This document shows positions 1-12,600 of a stretch of 64,000 nt of DNA, piece after piece. Below the pieces are notes generated by a model, which was given only the letters and a program-made list of their open reading frames with translations, did no database searches and was not told the origin of the DNA. The DNA lies in the NCBI RefSeq assembly GCF_902806685.2, contig NC_048542.1:2526533-2590532 (forward strand). The letters run 5' to 3'. The position numbers and the translations under genes were made by a program. Numbering within the stretch: position 1 is the first letter of the stretch; each line of letters starts with the position of its first letter. The DNA is from Maniola hyperantus (taxonomy: Eukaryota > Arthropoda > Insecta > Lepidoptera > Nymphalidae).

Positions 1-309
1 CATTATTCACACAAAATAAAATAACTCCCGTGTAATAATAATAACCGTGGGAACTCTGATTCCCTGGTTTATAAAGTTGCCTTTGTCAAGTTTTGGGATG
101 CAAGCTACTCCTGTACCAAATTTCATATAAATCGGTTAAATGGATGGGTCTTGAAGAATGCCATGGGAACTCTTTGATTTTCCGGGGTAAAAGTAGCCTA
201 TGTCCTTCCCTGGGATGTAATGTTGGGCCGTGAAAAGCTGGCAGACAGACAGACAGACACGTTTGCATTTATAATATTTGAATTTATTCATACTAGGGTG
301 TGAGATAAA

Positions 310-539
310 GCCTGGTCTCCACCTATGCGGAGAGCAGAGGAGATCTGTTCAGTCAACTAATCAGATTCATAATAAATTACGTGAAAAAATTATCACGTGA
401 TTTTTTTTAAATCGAGCTTGTTAAACTACATGTTTGTAAAGATATTAAAGATTTTATTTATTTATTTATTATTTATTTAAATCTGATTGGCCGACCGCAC
501 ACATCTCCTGTCCGCTCCGCTTAGGTGGAGATCGGGCCT
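310..539. mobile_element. Foldback (MITE-like) element
   Basis: About 35-bp inverted ends, CTCCACCTATGCGGAG on the left and its near complement on the right, around an AT-rich middle. It lies directly downstream of the last visible Sac1 exon. Confidence 0.6.
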
Positions 540-558
540 AAGCGTGTCTGCCAATCAC

Positions 559-3500
559 CTGAATATAAAGGTGAGCGTGGCTCCGACGGCCGCGCCCCAG
601 AACATAAGATACAGCAGCACTTCTGTGGAGCTGCGCGAAGGGAGCGCGGCACTCGCGCAGAACATCGACACCGCCACCAGCAGCACCGATGGGAACTGAC
701 CAACAAACACACAGGTTTACTACATTTCTTTTTAGTGTTCCGTCACCAACGTCCACTTAAAATATGGACACTGACAGTTTGCCTCGTCCACAAAGTAAAA
801 ATCGAGCAAGCGAGCTATGTTCGTATGTATGTCGTTCTGGATTTTTCCCTGAGAATGATACCAGAAAAAAAAACCAGAACGAGGAAATTCGCAGAAGAAC
901 AAAAGTGACCGACATAGCTCAAAGGATTAGCAAGCTGAAGTGGCAATGGGCAGGTCATCTCCACACAGGACTCCACACTTTCAACTGTCTTGTCTGCCCT
1001 ACCCCTAATATTTTTGTAAAGTGCGAAGCCAGAAGCTCGTAAAGGAGGACTTGAATGAGAGCCGAGTGGAGCAAAGGGAGAAGGTGGCGAAGTGAGCCCG
1101 TCACCTCCATAGCGGAACGAAGATCGAGAAGGTAGCAACAAGGACTTCAGGGACAAAATCAGCAAAAATGAAATATAAGAGAGCTATAACTATATTATTA
1201 TTTGCTTAAAAATGGTCCCAACTTTAAAATTATTATACTAAAATATAAAAAGATTCTTTTTAATTAAAATTATTCGTTTTTTTCTACACTTCTGATATTT
1301 TTTCATAAAATTCATATTTTTTTAATAAAATGCTGTCCAATAACTCACTGTAATATATTTCCAGTCACGATCTCGCCGCAGAGGACACAGCACGGTGTTG
1401 CCTTCACCGTCCACTACCACGTATTTGCCTAGAAACAAGTCGATGGCATCCTGAAAATATAATATTATATTTAGAGCCTCCATAGATCAAAGGTTAAAGG
1501 AGTGGACTGAAAACCGAAAGGTTCGTCCCCGCCTGTTGCACTATTGTCGTACCTACTCCTAGCACAATCTTGACACTTAGTTGGAGAGGAAAGGGTAATA
1601 TTAGTCACTAGCTTGTTTGCGACTTCGTCCGCGTGGACTACACAAATTTCAAACCACTACTTCACCCCCTTAGGGGTTGAATTTTCAAAAATCCTTTTTA
1701 GCGGATGCCTATGTCATAATAACTATCTGCATGCCAAATTTCAGCCCGATCCATCCAGTAGTTTGAGCTGTGCGTTGATAGATCAGTCAGTCAGTCAGTC
1801 ACTTTTTCCTTTTATATAATTAGATTTAACATGGCTAATATTCATTAAAAAAACTATTATTTAAGACAGAAATATGTCTTTGGTATGTCATCGACTATAC
1901 CTGACGGAAGCCGTCGCTGAAGTTGTTCTTGTAGTATCGCGTGAGAGAGTTGATCCCATCCCTGAGCAGGCCCAGGCGAGTGCGCTTGCCCGTGCGAGTG
2001 AAGTCGGTTTTCAGCGCGCCAGTGCCCGAGTATTGCACCGAAATCATATCAGCGTGGTCTGCCCATACCTATGCCAAACAAAAATAATGAAACCCAAGCA
2101 TCAATGTTATCCATACTAATATTATAAATGCGAAAGTATGTCTGTCTGCTAGCTTTGCACGGCCCATCCGTTTAACCGATTTTGAAGAAATTTGGTATAG
2201 AGATAGCTTGCATCCCGGGGAAGGACATTCGGCTACTTTTGATCCCGAAAAATTAAAGAGTGCCCACGGGATTTTTAAAAACCTAAATCCACGCGAAGTC
2301 GCGGGCATCATCTAGAGTTTAATTAATTAATTAATTATTTTAATTAATTAATTAATATAAATAAAATATAATAATTTTTAAAAAACGGAACACCAGCAGT
2401 GAAGAAGGAAGTAGAAACCCATAAGAGTGAGACCATAATTCTCTCCCCGGAATAAATGATCTGTATTTCAATTTGAAAAAACTTACAGTGTTAAACAAAT
2501 TGTCTAAATGCGGATGCTGCTCGTCTCCCGAGCTGACCGCGAGCAGCTTCAGCACGGCCAGCAGCTGCCTCTTGGCGAGTAAGCTCTGGACCACATTGGT
2601 GCGATCCAGGCAGTCCACGCAGTTGGTTCGGAACACGCCGCTCTGACGGAGCAGCACTGTGCCGCCTCGGGACAGGAAGTAGCCGAATTCAGTCTAGGAA
2701 GATATTAAAATGTGTTACAAAATAGTATTACAAACAAATTCAGGTATCGCAAAACGCCCGACAGACGCACAGCTTATACACATTTTTCAGTGAAAGTAAT
2801 TTTCACCGGACTGAAAAATCCGGTACGATCCGGTTTTGACCGGTCTGATCCGGTTCGATTTTTCCATTTTAATGGCCGGCAGCGAAGCGTCCGTAAAAAG
2901 CTTTACTTGAAAACTCAATGCGAGCGTAGCTAGCGCAAAATGTACGTAGAGAGAGCGTAATTACTGAAATATATTTTTTCCCACTCTGGCAATTGAATTG
3001 TTATGATATGATTCATGCTAACCAATAAACTGCAAAGCTATACCTTTCACATCACGCTACAATTCAATGTTTTAACGCGGCGAAAAAGAAAAGGAAGATC
3101 TTGGTTCATGATCGAACAAGTCCATACCTGTTCATGCGCTATTCGATCGATGAGCACGTTGAGTCTATCGTATCTCATGCCGCGGCACTCCGCATGAAAA
3201 TCAAAGGGTTCGTAGCGCACTGCGGGCAAAGCGGCCGCCGCCACGGCCGCCCTGTAGCCGCGCTCCAAGTCCTCTTCTTTGCCGTGCTGGTCGATCTGTG
3301 CAAAATTTTAAAATATTTTTTTTAAATAATAAACTACTATAAACGGTTAGAGCACACATGAATTATTGAAATATGTCCGACTAGATTCGAACCCTGTATG
3401 CCATGCCTACATTACATCGATGTAACGTTGACCAGCTGGAATCGTCATGAGAAAGAAACACATCCCTCCAACTTAAGCCTCCCTCCCCACTCACAATGCG

Positions 3501-6500
3501 CCTTACGCGCCCGTTCCGCATCTAGTATGCTTCATGCCGCGCTGCGAAATTCTGGCCATGATTAAGGATCATGGATGGAGGACTAAATAAATAAATGTAT
3601 TCTTCTAAGGAACGGAAACCTCGTAGCGCGAATACGACTTGTTTTAATAACATTTCAACTTTCCTACCACTATATACGACTCATCGATCTCTTTAGTTTG
3701 ACAACCATGTCATCAACTGAAACTTACCAAATTCAGGAGCACTTGATTCCCATATCTCTGCAACTGGTCCCTCAGATGCCTGGTGTAGGCCGCGACGTGA
3801 TCTTCGGGTGATAACGCGACGGCGGGCTTGTACTTGAGGTTAGGGTACTGGCTCCAGTATAGAGGGATGGACCCTCTGGTTTGGACGAAGGAGGATTTCT
3901 CGCCACCCCGCTCGACTATTTGTTCGGTTTCCACAAAGTTTGCTACATTGCCCTGTGATTGCGAAGATTATTTTATTATCAGTTTTTCATGTAAATCAAT
4001 ATTTAAAATATAAATTGTGGAATTTTATTTTGGCTGATAAAGATTTATATGGGAGCATGGTCTTTTGATTCAAATGACAATAAGGGCCAAGGAATTGGTC
4101 TTGTGCTAGTCTACACTTTAAATGTAAAGATATAGAAAAAGATCACGAAGGCACAAGGCAGAATTTAAACCTGTATTTTTTTTACTATTTTAGCCCAAAT
4201 GCCCAAAATATTCGGGAATTTTACAAGTATACTAATTAGTAATTGTATTGTTCAAACTTCAACCGTTGAACAGTGAAACCACTTTTATAAGTCGTATCGG
4301 CAAAATAATTCGTTTGCGCAGAAAAGTGCAACCTAACGCCGCGCGAGCGCAACCTAAACCCAAGAATGTATGCCAATGAAATACAGACACAAAGTCTGAT
4401 TGTCTAAAACCTGCATCAATCATTATTACAATCTCAATTGTTCTGATTGGCTGAATTTGTGCGATTCTTGTTGCAACAATGAGCAACAATGCATTGTGGC
4501 CAATAGTGAGCGAGCATTAACCAATCAGAGATGATTGCGATCGTGACATTGTAGCTGTCAAACAACCGCGGTAGGGCCCCTTATTGCTTGACGTTAAGAT
4601 TTTAAACACAAGAACACCTTTTCTTTTTCCTCTCTTTATTTTCTTTTGGGGGTTTAGTCATAGGGTAACTATGTCACCCCAGTAAGTTAGGAATCGGGAC
4701 TCAACCTTGTAAAACCAACCTGTGCGTCAATCCCACGTACAAACAGCCTGGTACCAGCTCTGTCCACACTGCGCCGAGACACAAGCGACCACGACAACTG
4801 GTGGCCGTTTACTGTCACCCGGTTTATTGCTACAACTGAGCATATTGGTTAAGAAAATTGTTATTCGCGTATAGAGAGCGCAGAGCTAATACCTGCGCAG
4901 TGGGCGATCTATCGTACATTAGGTAGTATGAACAATGGTGATAGTATCTACATCTAGTATATGCCCGTGCCTTGGTTCATTCAGGCATTTCGTTTTGCGA
5001 GTAACTTGTTATTTTTTTAAGTGCATAGAACTAAGCCACCCGGAAATTCTTTTACCCCTGTTCAATGACTGTTCAGTGAAATAACATAGAAATTGCAAAA
5101 GAATTGTATGGATGACAAAATGTGCAAAAGGATACATCCTTCAATGATGGGAAGCGCAAATCTGGAGAACTGGTGGTGCAAGTACTCCTTGAGGAGGTGG
5201 CCGTTCCACAGGAAACGGGAGTCCGCGCGACTCGCTAGCGACATCTAACAAAGAAAGAAACGTTTATTTAGAAACTAGATGATGCCCGCGACTTCGTCCT
5301 CGTGGATTTAGGTTTTTTAAAATCCCGTGGAAACTCTTTGATTTTCCAGGATAAAAGTAGCCTATGTCCTTCCCGCACGACGCACTCAGCAGCACCATGT
5401 CATCTGCATAACTTAAATTATTGACGCAAACGCCGTCAACATGGCAACCGACACGCTGCTTGCTGTGTGCGATGATCAAATTCATCCATATACAGGTTAA
5501 ATAGAGTTGGAGACGTTAACCCACCTTGCCTGACACCACATTCGAGCTGATATGAATCCGACATTGCCCCCGCCCAGCGAACATTGTTTGACTGATGCGC
5601 ATACCAATATTGAAACATATTGACAAGTTCGTGTGGTAATTCTACACGCTTAAGTTTTTCCCACAGTAGATAATACGCCACCATGTCAAAAGCCTTGGAT
5701 AAGTCGAGGAAGCACGCATACACTGGTGTCTTGCAGTCTGTGTAATATATATTATAAAACCTTACCTTGTGAAAATCTGGTGGAACAGAGTGCAACCTCT
5801 GCATGGAGTGAGAGAGGTCGTAGCCGTATGAGAAATATATTCCGGGCGTGTCCAGCGCCGCGCGGAGCAACCGCTCATATGTGTTGTTGTCTTCAATCTG
5901 TAAACAAGTAACTTAAATAATGCAAGCCACCAAAATTTTGGCCTGCACGAATATAATATACATGGAATATTAATTATCAAAACCCGGGTATCTTTAAAAC
6001 AAAAGTGAATAGGCATCTTCTAGGTAAACGTGGGACATCTTAGGCCTCATCATCAATTTCTATCAGGTGTGCTTTTGGACAAGTGTTTGCCTATAATTAA
6101 TAAAAAAATCTGCCTCAGTGATAAAATTACAAATTGATGACTTTTAGGTACATTTCAAAATCCACAGTGCTAAAATGGCACTGGGCTTTCTCACACCAGA
6201 AAGTGCAGGCTTGCGAACGTGTAGCAGTCCCTGGAAAAGACCTATGTTCACTGCTAATAAAGAATTGTATTTATCAGTTAATGATGATGATGAATATATC
6301 TGTGATGTCATATATAATAATAACTTCACCTGTTTATTGGTAAGATGGTTAGTGGAACGTGAGTATGGTATTATATCAGTGCCTGCTAGTTGGAATACAT
6401 CCTGACCATTTATTTTACCAATCTGGAAATAAATAAAAATTTGAAAATTTTATTATATGTATACTATATTTATTATGTTTGGTCTGTAGCATCTAAGGCC

Positions 6501-8956
6501 AAAGATTTATTACTCAGGTCTTGATATCTAAATTTATAAAAGGCAAAGCTTACTGACTGACTGATCTATTAACGCAATGCTCAAACTATTGGATAGATCA
6601 GGCTGAAATTTGGTGGTGGCGGTGGAGTGTTCGATACACACAAAATTAAAAATTAAAAGAGCAACCGCCGAGTTTCTCGCTGGTTCTTCTCGGTAGGAAC
6701 AGCAGTCTGAACCAGTGGTAAATTAAAACTACCCGACAATTCAAAAGCACTTGTAAAAAGTTTACTTGAATAAAACATATTCTATTTTATTCTACAGTGC
6801 AAATTCAGGCAAAGAAAACGAATTAAACAAGTAGAGAATTTAAGGCAAAAGCTGAACGATTAGATTTTGTAATATATATCATAGAAATATTAGAAACAAA
6901 CATAATATCCAACATATTTTTTACGTAAGTATATCAAAAAGATAATGAGTAACATGTCATATGATCCCTTACAAAAATAACAAGTTGAGTAAACAATTAT
7001 TAAAATATAAACATACCAATATCCTATACTTTGCTACAACTAGATACATTCCAGATATAAGTTTGATGGAGCCTAGAAACCCACACACTGGTTTGTATGC
7101 ATTTGCTGGTATTGGTATCTTCACTGTTTTTATATCTGAAAAATATTAACTGTAAGAGATATAGACTATCTTATCCTACCCAAAACTAGAACAAATTATG
7201 GCAGAAAAACCCTTACCTATCAGGGAGCTAAACTTTATAACCAAATACCTGCACATATAAAAAATGTACACTCATTCAATGCATTTAAAACTGAATTAGC
7301 AGCTCACATTATGAGTAATGCGAATCACTTCGACAAATGAATTGAATGAGTACCTAAATGGCAAATATTTGTAAACTTTATTTTTAGAATTAAGTTCTCA
7401 TGTAAGTGACTTTGTCTTTATGAGAATAAACGTCTTTAAACCTAAACCTGACTATGGGTAGAGGTATGTGGTATACCTATATAATATTGCTAATGCGCGT
7501 AACCGACATTTTAGTGACGTCAGCACTAGACTGAAGTTTCGAGCTGATGGTATATTTATATTTCGGCTGACGTCAAAATGACGTCATTTTGATGTTAATG
7601 AGACATGGTTCCTGTGCAATAGCAATTTGCGGGACTTATAACAAAAATTATAATTATTGATTTGATTGATTCATATAAAAATACTTCAATGACTCATCCA
7701 TAAGAACATTTAACAGGAATAATTGTCACATAGGTGGGTCTAGAAACATAGATAGCTTTTGAATTACACATTTATGTGTGACTGGCATATTTTTGCTGTA
7801 AACATTGCGCTTGATAAATTATTTAACATGACAAATGAGTATGAAGTACCAAATAGTTAGTGCCACAGATTATTTCAGTCTTACTACTTTAAATGATATG
7901 CTACTTAAATAGACTCATTGATATAATATAGTGCAATTCAGTTCAGCTCACACAGCACTGTAGACTAAAATCTAACAAACACCTCTCTTTCTATCATATA
8001 AACTCTTATCTCTACTCTTGTAAGGAGTTAATGAAAGGTTGCAATACCAGAAGTATATTTCTCAGTTCACATGACCAATTGAGTCTGGCCTGGTTATAGA
8101 TAGTTTAAAAACAGGTTAAGTATGAATCAGACTCACACATGAAGGTTTCACACCATCCTACAAAATATCTTAAACCAGTATAGTAAAAATTGACACGTTA
8201 ATGCTGGACAACACAATCTTGATGTGATTTGATAAACTAATTATTTCGGGAACACAAATCTACTTTTTTATGATGGTACCACAAATTCACAGTTTTCGGA
8301 TTTTTTCTTTTACATGTGCTATAAAACATTGCTATCTGTCAAATTTCATGATTCTAGGTTAACGGGAAGTACCACATAGGTTTCTTAACAGACAGACAAC
8401 AAAGGTTCTTTTTTTCATTTTGAGGTGCAGAACCCTAAAAATAACAGAAGGATTGTCCAGACATTAAGTACCTTTGACTGAAGCCTCCGCAGTGATTCTG
8501 TCAATGACCAAAACCTCTGTCGGATTGATGGTTGGTTCAAAATAAAATTTATCAGCTGTTGTGTACCTGGAACAATAATTATTATTGTTTTTGATGTTTC
8601 TTTCTTTTTAGACATTTTTCAGTGTTGAACTAGTGGTAGTCAGTACAATAATAGTACTTAATAATAATTGGATACAACAAAATTGGTAGGTATTCTATAA
8701 GTATGTAGGTATTTAAACTTAGGAATGTAAATATCTATGTCATTTATTTAATTTGATTAGAAAATTATGTACTAAAGTAGAAATTTAAAGTAATTTTCTA
8801 CTTGAGTATCTAAAACTTCAGAAATATGGTTAAAACATAAACTAGGAAACACCTGTTAATTTTGACAGCATAGCTGATTACACTGTAATTAAATCAGTGT
8901 TAAATAATTATTACTTACAGTTTGATATCATCGTGTATTAATAGTTGTTCAGCCAT
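559..8956 (-). CDS. Sac1: Sac1-type phosphoinositide phosphatase (13 visible exons, C-terminal end missing)
   Basis: Exons, in coding order: 8919-8956 (start ATG at 8956), 8472-8566, 7017-7135, 6330-6422, 5766-5897, 5136-5244, 4720-4829, 3728-3952, 3128-3295, 2487-2693, 1901-2068, 1349-1450, 559-695. All join in phase with GT-AG introns and give about 568 residues; vertebrate SAC1 has 587. The Sac catalytic motif CVDCLDRTN (CX5R) has its cysteine near residue 388. Other Sac1 hallmarks are FVQTRGSIPLYWSQ, SLVSRRSVDRAG and SGTGALKTDFTRTGKRT. The last two exons encode two hydrophobic helices, the usual ER/Golgi membrane anchor. The family removes phosphate from PI4P and other monophosphoinositides. 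The last visible exon ends at a possible GTGATT donor; reading through meets TGA at 555-557. About 18 residues seen in relatives are absent, so a final exon probably lies beyond position 1. The boundary of exon 5136-5244 (donor GTATCC) is the least certain. Confidence 0.93.
2319..2357. repeat. (TTAA)n simple repeat
   Basis: Two runs of TTAATTAA-type sequence, self-complementary, in a Sac1 intron. Confidence 0.8.
4404..4560. mobile_element. MITE-like repeat, copy 1
   Basis: About 155 bp present in inverted orientation at 49272-49417. It is not a strong foldback itself; CAATCA and GATTGG motifs recur. Confidence 0.6.
5377..5755 (-). mobile_element. Non-LTR retrotransposon reverse transcriptase fragment
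   Basis: Lies in the Sac1 intron between exons 5766-5897 and 5136-5244. The minus strand encodes FLDLSKAFDMV (motif A), CGVRQGGLTSPTLFNLYM (motif B) and, after a frame change near 5470, NLSYADDMVLLSAS (motif C, YADD). Only the palm region remains, so it is a dead, truncated copy. A short dispersed repeat (5274-5376) is joined to it. Confidence 0.85.
6655..6797 (+). repeat. Dispersed repeat family E (GAGTTTCTCGCTGGTTCTTC)
   Basis: Likely 3' tail of a non-LTR element, ending in AT-rich TATTCTATTTTATTC. A minus-strand copy lies at 39699-39835 in the MBD/F-box gene. Confidence 0.65.
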
Positions 8957-9621
8957 TTTCACTGAGTTTCCCCTATTAAATACTGAATTACTTAAATCAT
9001 AGCATTTACAGACAGTGGTTTCTGTTTCTGTGTAACCTGAAAATCACAGATTAATAGGGCTGAAAATGCTGAAAATTGGAACAAATTACCAAAACCACAA
9101 AATCCCTAATCAAATGACAAAATGACATTGATCGGTGACATTGATTTTGATTCATCTGTCATCAACAGTGAAGTAGGTATCTGTGGCAAAAAGTAAATGA
9201 ATATTTTGTGAGTTGTAAATAAAACCGTTTCGATGTTTATTGAACGAACTTTAAACTCAGTTTACGGGTTTGTGAATTGTGAGCTTTATTTTAGGTTTTA
9301 CGTTTTTTTTATTTTAATAAAAACATAAAAGCAAAATATTTTACATTATTATAGTGTGCCTCATTACTGAATTTCTGAACGTTAACTATAATGTCATAGT
9401 CACATTGATATTTGTGTGAAACATGTGCACGGACCAACCAGACCAATAACATATAGGAATTAGGATACATGTGTTTTTGAAAGCTAAGCTAACCTAAAAA
9501 AACTTTTCAAAACCGGGATTTTTAGTATTGAATTTTGTGTGTAATGTTTATATTTTTAAGGCAGTGAAAAAGTAAAACTTGAAACTTTTTAAATCTTATC
9601 AGTGTACAAATTATAATAGTG
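8957..9621. promoter_or_regulatory. Divergent promoter region between Sac1 and DDX27
   Basis: The two start codons (8956 minus, 9622 plus) are 665 bp apart and the genes run away from each other. Both promoters and 5' leaders must therefore lie here, unless a leader exon sits further out. I see no clear TATA box; the stretch is AT-rich with no recognised interspersed repeat. A shared, bidirectional promoter is an inference from layout alone. Confidence 0.5.
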
Positions 9622-12600
9622 ATGGAGGTGGAAGGATATCCAGGGTTGATAAAAACAATCACTGATGACCAAGAAGTTGAGGATTTCTCGGAAGAATCCG
9701 ACGTGGAAGAGGATGTATGCTTACAGAAAATTGTTACAAATTAAAAAAAAATCTTTTGCTTTATGGTTTTTTGGGGACCACCCGCAAAGCCCCCAGTTGA
9801 ATTTTCAAAAAATCCTTTCTTAGCGGATGTCTATGTCATAATAGCTATCTGCATGCCAAATTTCAGCCTGATCCGTCCAGTGGTTTGAGCTGTGCATTGA
9901 TAGATCAGTCAGTCAGTCAGCTTTTCCTTGTTTATTGTTATAAATTATTAGTTTTCACTAGCACTTGTTTTAGCCTAAGTGTATCTTAATTTTTATAGTA
10001 AAAAATATGAATATAATTGCTACCTCTTACTTATATCTCCTTTTGTAAGCTTCTATGAACTATTATTCAGATCTTAACAATCAAGCTTTAATGTCTATTC
10101 ATTGCATTTCTTTAGAATGTGTTGTTGAAGATGATATTTATATAAATGATGTCCAGTAAAACGTTACAGTCTCTTTGTAGACAGAGAAGGTCAAATGCTA
10201 TCAAATGATATGTGAACACCTATGGGCGAAAAGGGCTTAGTTTTTCAGTTATTGATTTTCATTCAGAAAAAATATGTATTTGTTTTCTTTCTTTATAATT
10301 TAATTTAAAAAAAGTAAGGCATATTGCCAACTTTTTATTAAGTTTTTAGAAACTTAATCATCCTTAATCAACATACAAAAAATAGTTTGTTCTTTGTATA
10401 AAAATACATATTTTTTCTGGAAAACACAAAACGATCAATAACTCAAAAACAAGCCCTTTTTGCCCATAGGTGTTTACAGGTCATTTGATGGCATTTGACC
10501 TTCTTTACAACGTCTTAAAAAGATGTCACATAATAAATATCAAACATATGCCCCTTTTCCCTGCTTCAAAATGTTGCTGATTTTAAATACTATATAAAAA
10601 ACAATAATTTAAAACAAAATTATCAAAATCAGAGCTGTTTCTGAGGACTTCTGACTCCACTATAAATCATCTCAAATTATTTTCCAGTATCAACCAACAA
10701 AACAAAAAGTGAAAAGGAAAGCTGATTTTGATCCAAAATTTAAATTTGTTGGTTCAGTTGAAGAATACAACAAGGTGAGTAAAAAAACCAATATTATTTT
10801 TATATCTATACTCTTCATCATCATCACCATCATTGTTGACTTGTAGATGTCCAGACAGAGGTCTATTTTAGAGACCTCTACATGCACACAGTCTAGTGCC
10901 TGATTATTCCACCAGCTCCCTGCAAATACTTTGATGAAGTCTGTCCACCTAGTGGACGGATCTGTAACTAATCGTAGCTTTAGTTTTAAGTTAACGTAAC
11001 TAAAAATATCACAATTAATACAATCACAGGTTTAAACATTATTTTAAAAAAATGATTTAAAATTATCACCACTATCATCTGTAATTCGACCATCAAAAAG
11101 AGTACCTACAATAGTACTTACTTTAAATAAATGATTTAAATTAATTGAATTGAATCTTTAACTGTATAATCAGCATTGACTGAGAGTCTAGTATAAAAGA
11201 TTTTTCTTCTAGCGATTATAAATTTAGAAAACACCAAAAGAATTGCCACCATTATGTGTCTAAATAATGTGAAAACTTAAAACTACTGCATGTGGGTCAC
11301 ATTCATTAGACTCTCATACATTTTGTATCATCTATCTTACTCAAGAATGGATTTAATATTTCACTAGCTTTTTACGCAACTTTGTTAATGTGATATAATA
11401 ATATATTATATCCTATAACGCTCAGAGGTAATGTAGCTATCTATCAGCAAAGATAATATATTAAACAAGTACAGATCGCTAACTCTCTATTTAAAATTGT
11501 AACTAGTTCAAGACTATTACTAGATGGCGTCACTTGGTTCGTATGAAATATATTTTTTATGGATTTGACGAAATATCATATTTTACTTGTCTGGTTCATC
11601 AAATTTATTTATATTTAGTAACAAAATACAAAATTTTCACAACATCACCATCGGAAAAAGTTAATTCTTAATTTTAATTATTGACTCATTGAACTTTACG
11701 ATATCCATAGCATTTTGCTTTGGATAGCTGAAGTAGTATTACAAATTTCCAGTAGATGGCGTAACAAAATGACTTGTTACTTGAAAATAAAATTATTATT
11801 TTGCCTTTGGATTGGTGACGGTTGAATTTGACGGTGTGTTACAATTTTCTGAGTGCTTTTATTTCTTTTCCCTATTTCGTTTGTGAATTGTTTCTGCTAT
11901 ATGGACTCCGAGATTCTGCTAACCCGATTACTTGTGCTTGCTCCTGGATTTTTGATGATGCCAAACTGCTGACCTACGCTTGATAGCGGACCCTTTGATG
12001 ATTGCCTGTGATTTTGGATTTCGTTTATTATTTGAGTAAAATTTGAGTTGGCTCTAAATAAAATTGAGTTTCATCAGCTGTTCGATATATGCCACTAAAT
12101 AAATTCGATAACTCACATTTTAGCTTGCACAATAATGCCATCACACTATAAGGAGTTGACCTACAAGGTACCGGCGACTTAAAGGAGTTTTACGCAAGCT
12201 TTAAATGAATGTATGACGTTAGCGATCTTACTTGTATATATTATCTTTGCTATCAGTGAAAGAATTTTCAGAATTGGATCATTAGTTCTGAAAATTACTC
12301 TTTTAGTATACAAGCTCACAAACTAACTACCTCTTTATTAGTATAAAATAGAAGATGGAATATGAATGTAACTTCAATAGTTATAATAATATTGAAGTCA
12401 GGACTTTCGATTTACTAATGAATTGTCTAATATCTTTTAGAACCCATGGGATGACCTACAGAAATATGTGCGAAGAAATGTGAAGAGAACCCTAGACCAA
12501 AAGATTGAGCAAAAACGAGCGGAGGCCAAAGTTAAGGGGAATGTTGATGTGGACACAGATTCAGAGGCTGAAACTAAAGGTTTTGCTCCACTATAAATCA

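Noticed and set aside
5436..5870. Host-RT fusion gene
   Set aside because: The Sac1 exon has a proper GTAAGG donor and the RT part is truncated and frameshifted, so a functional fusion is unlikely.
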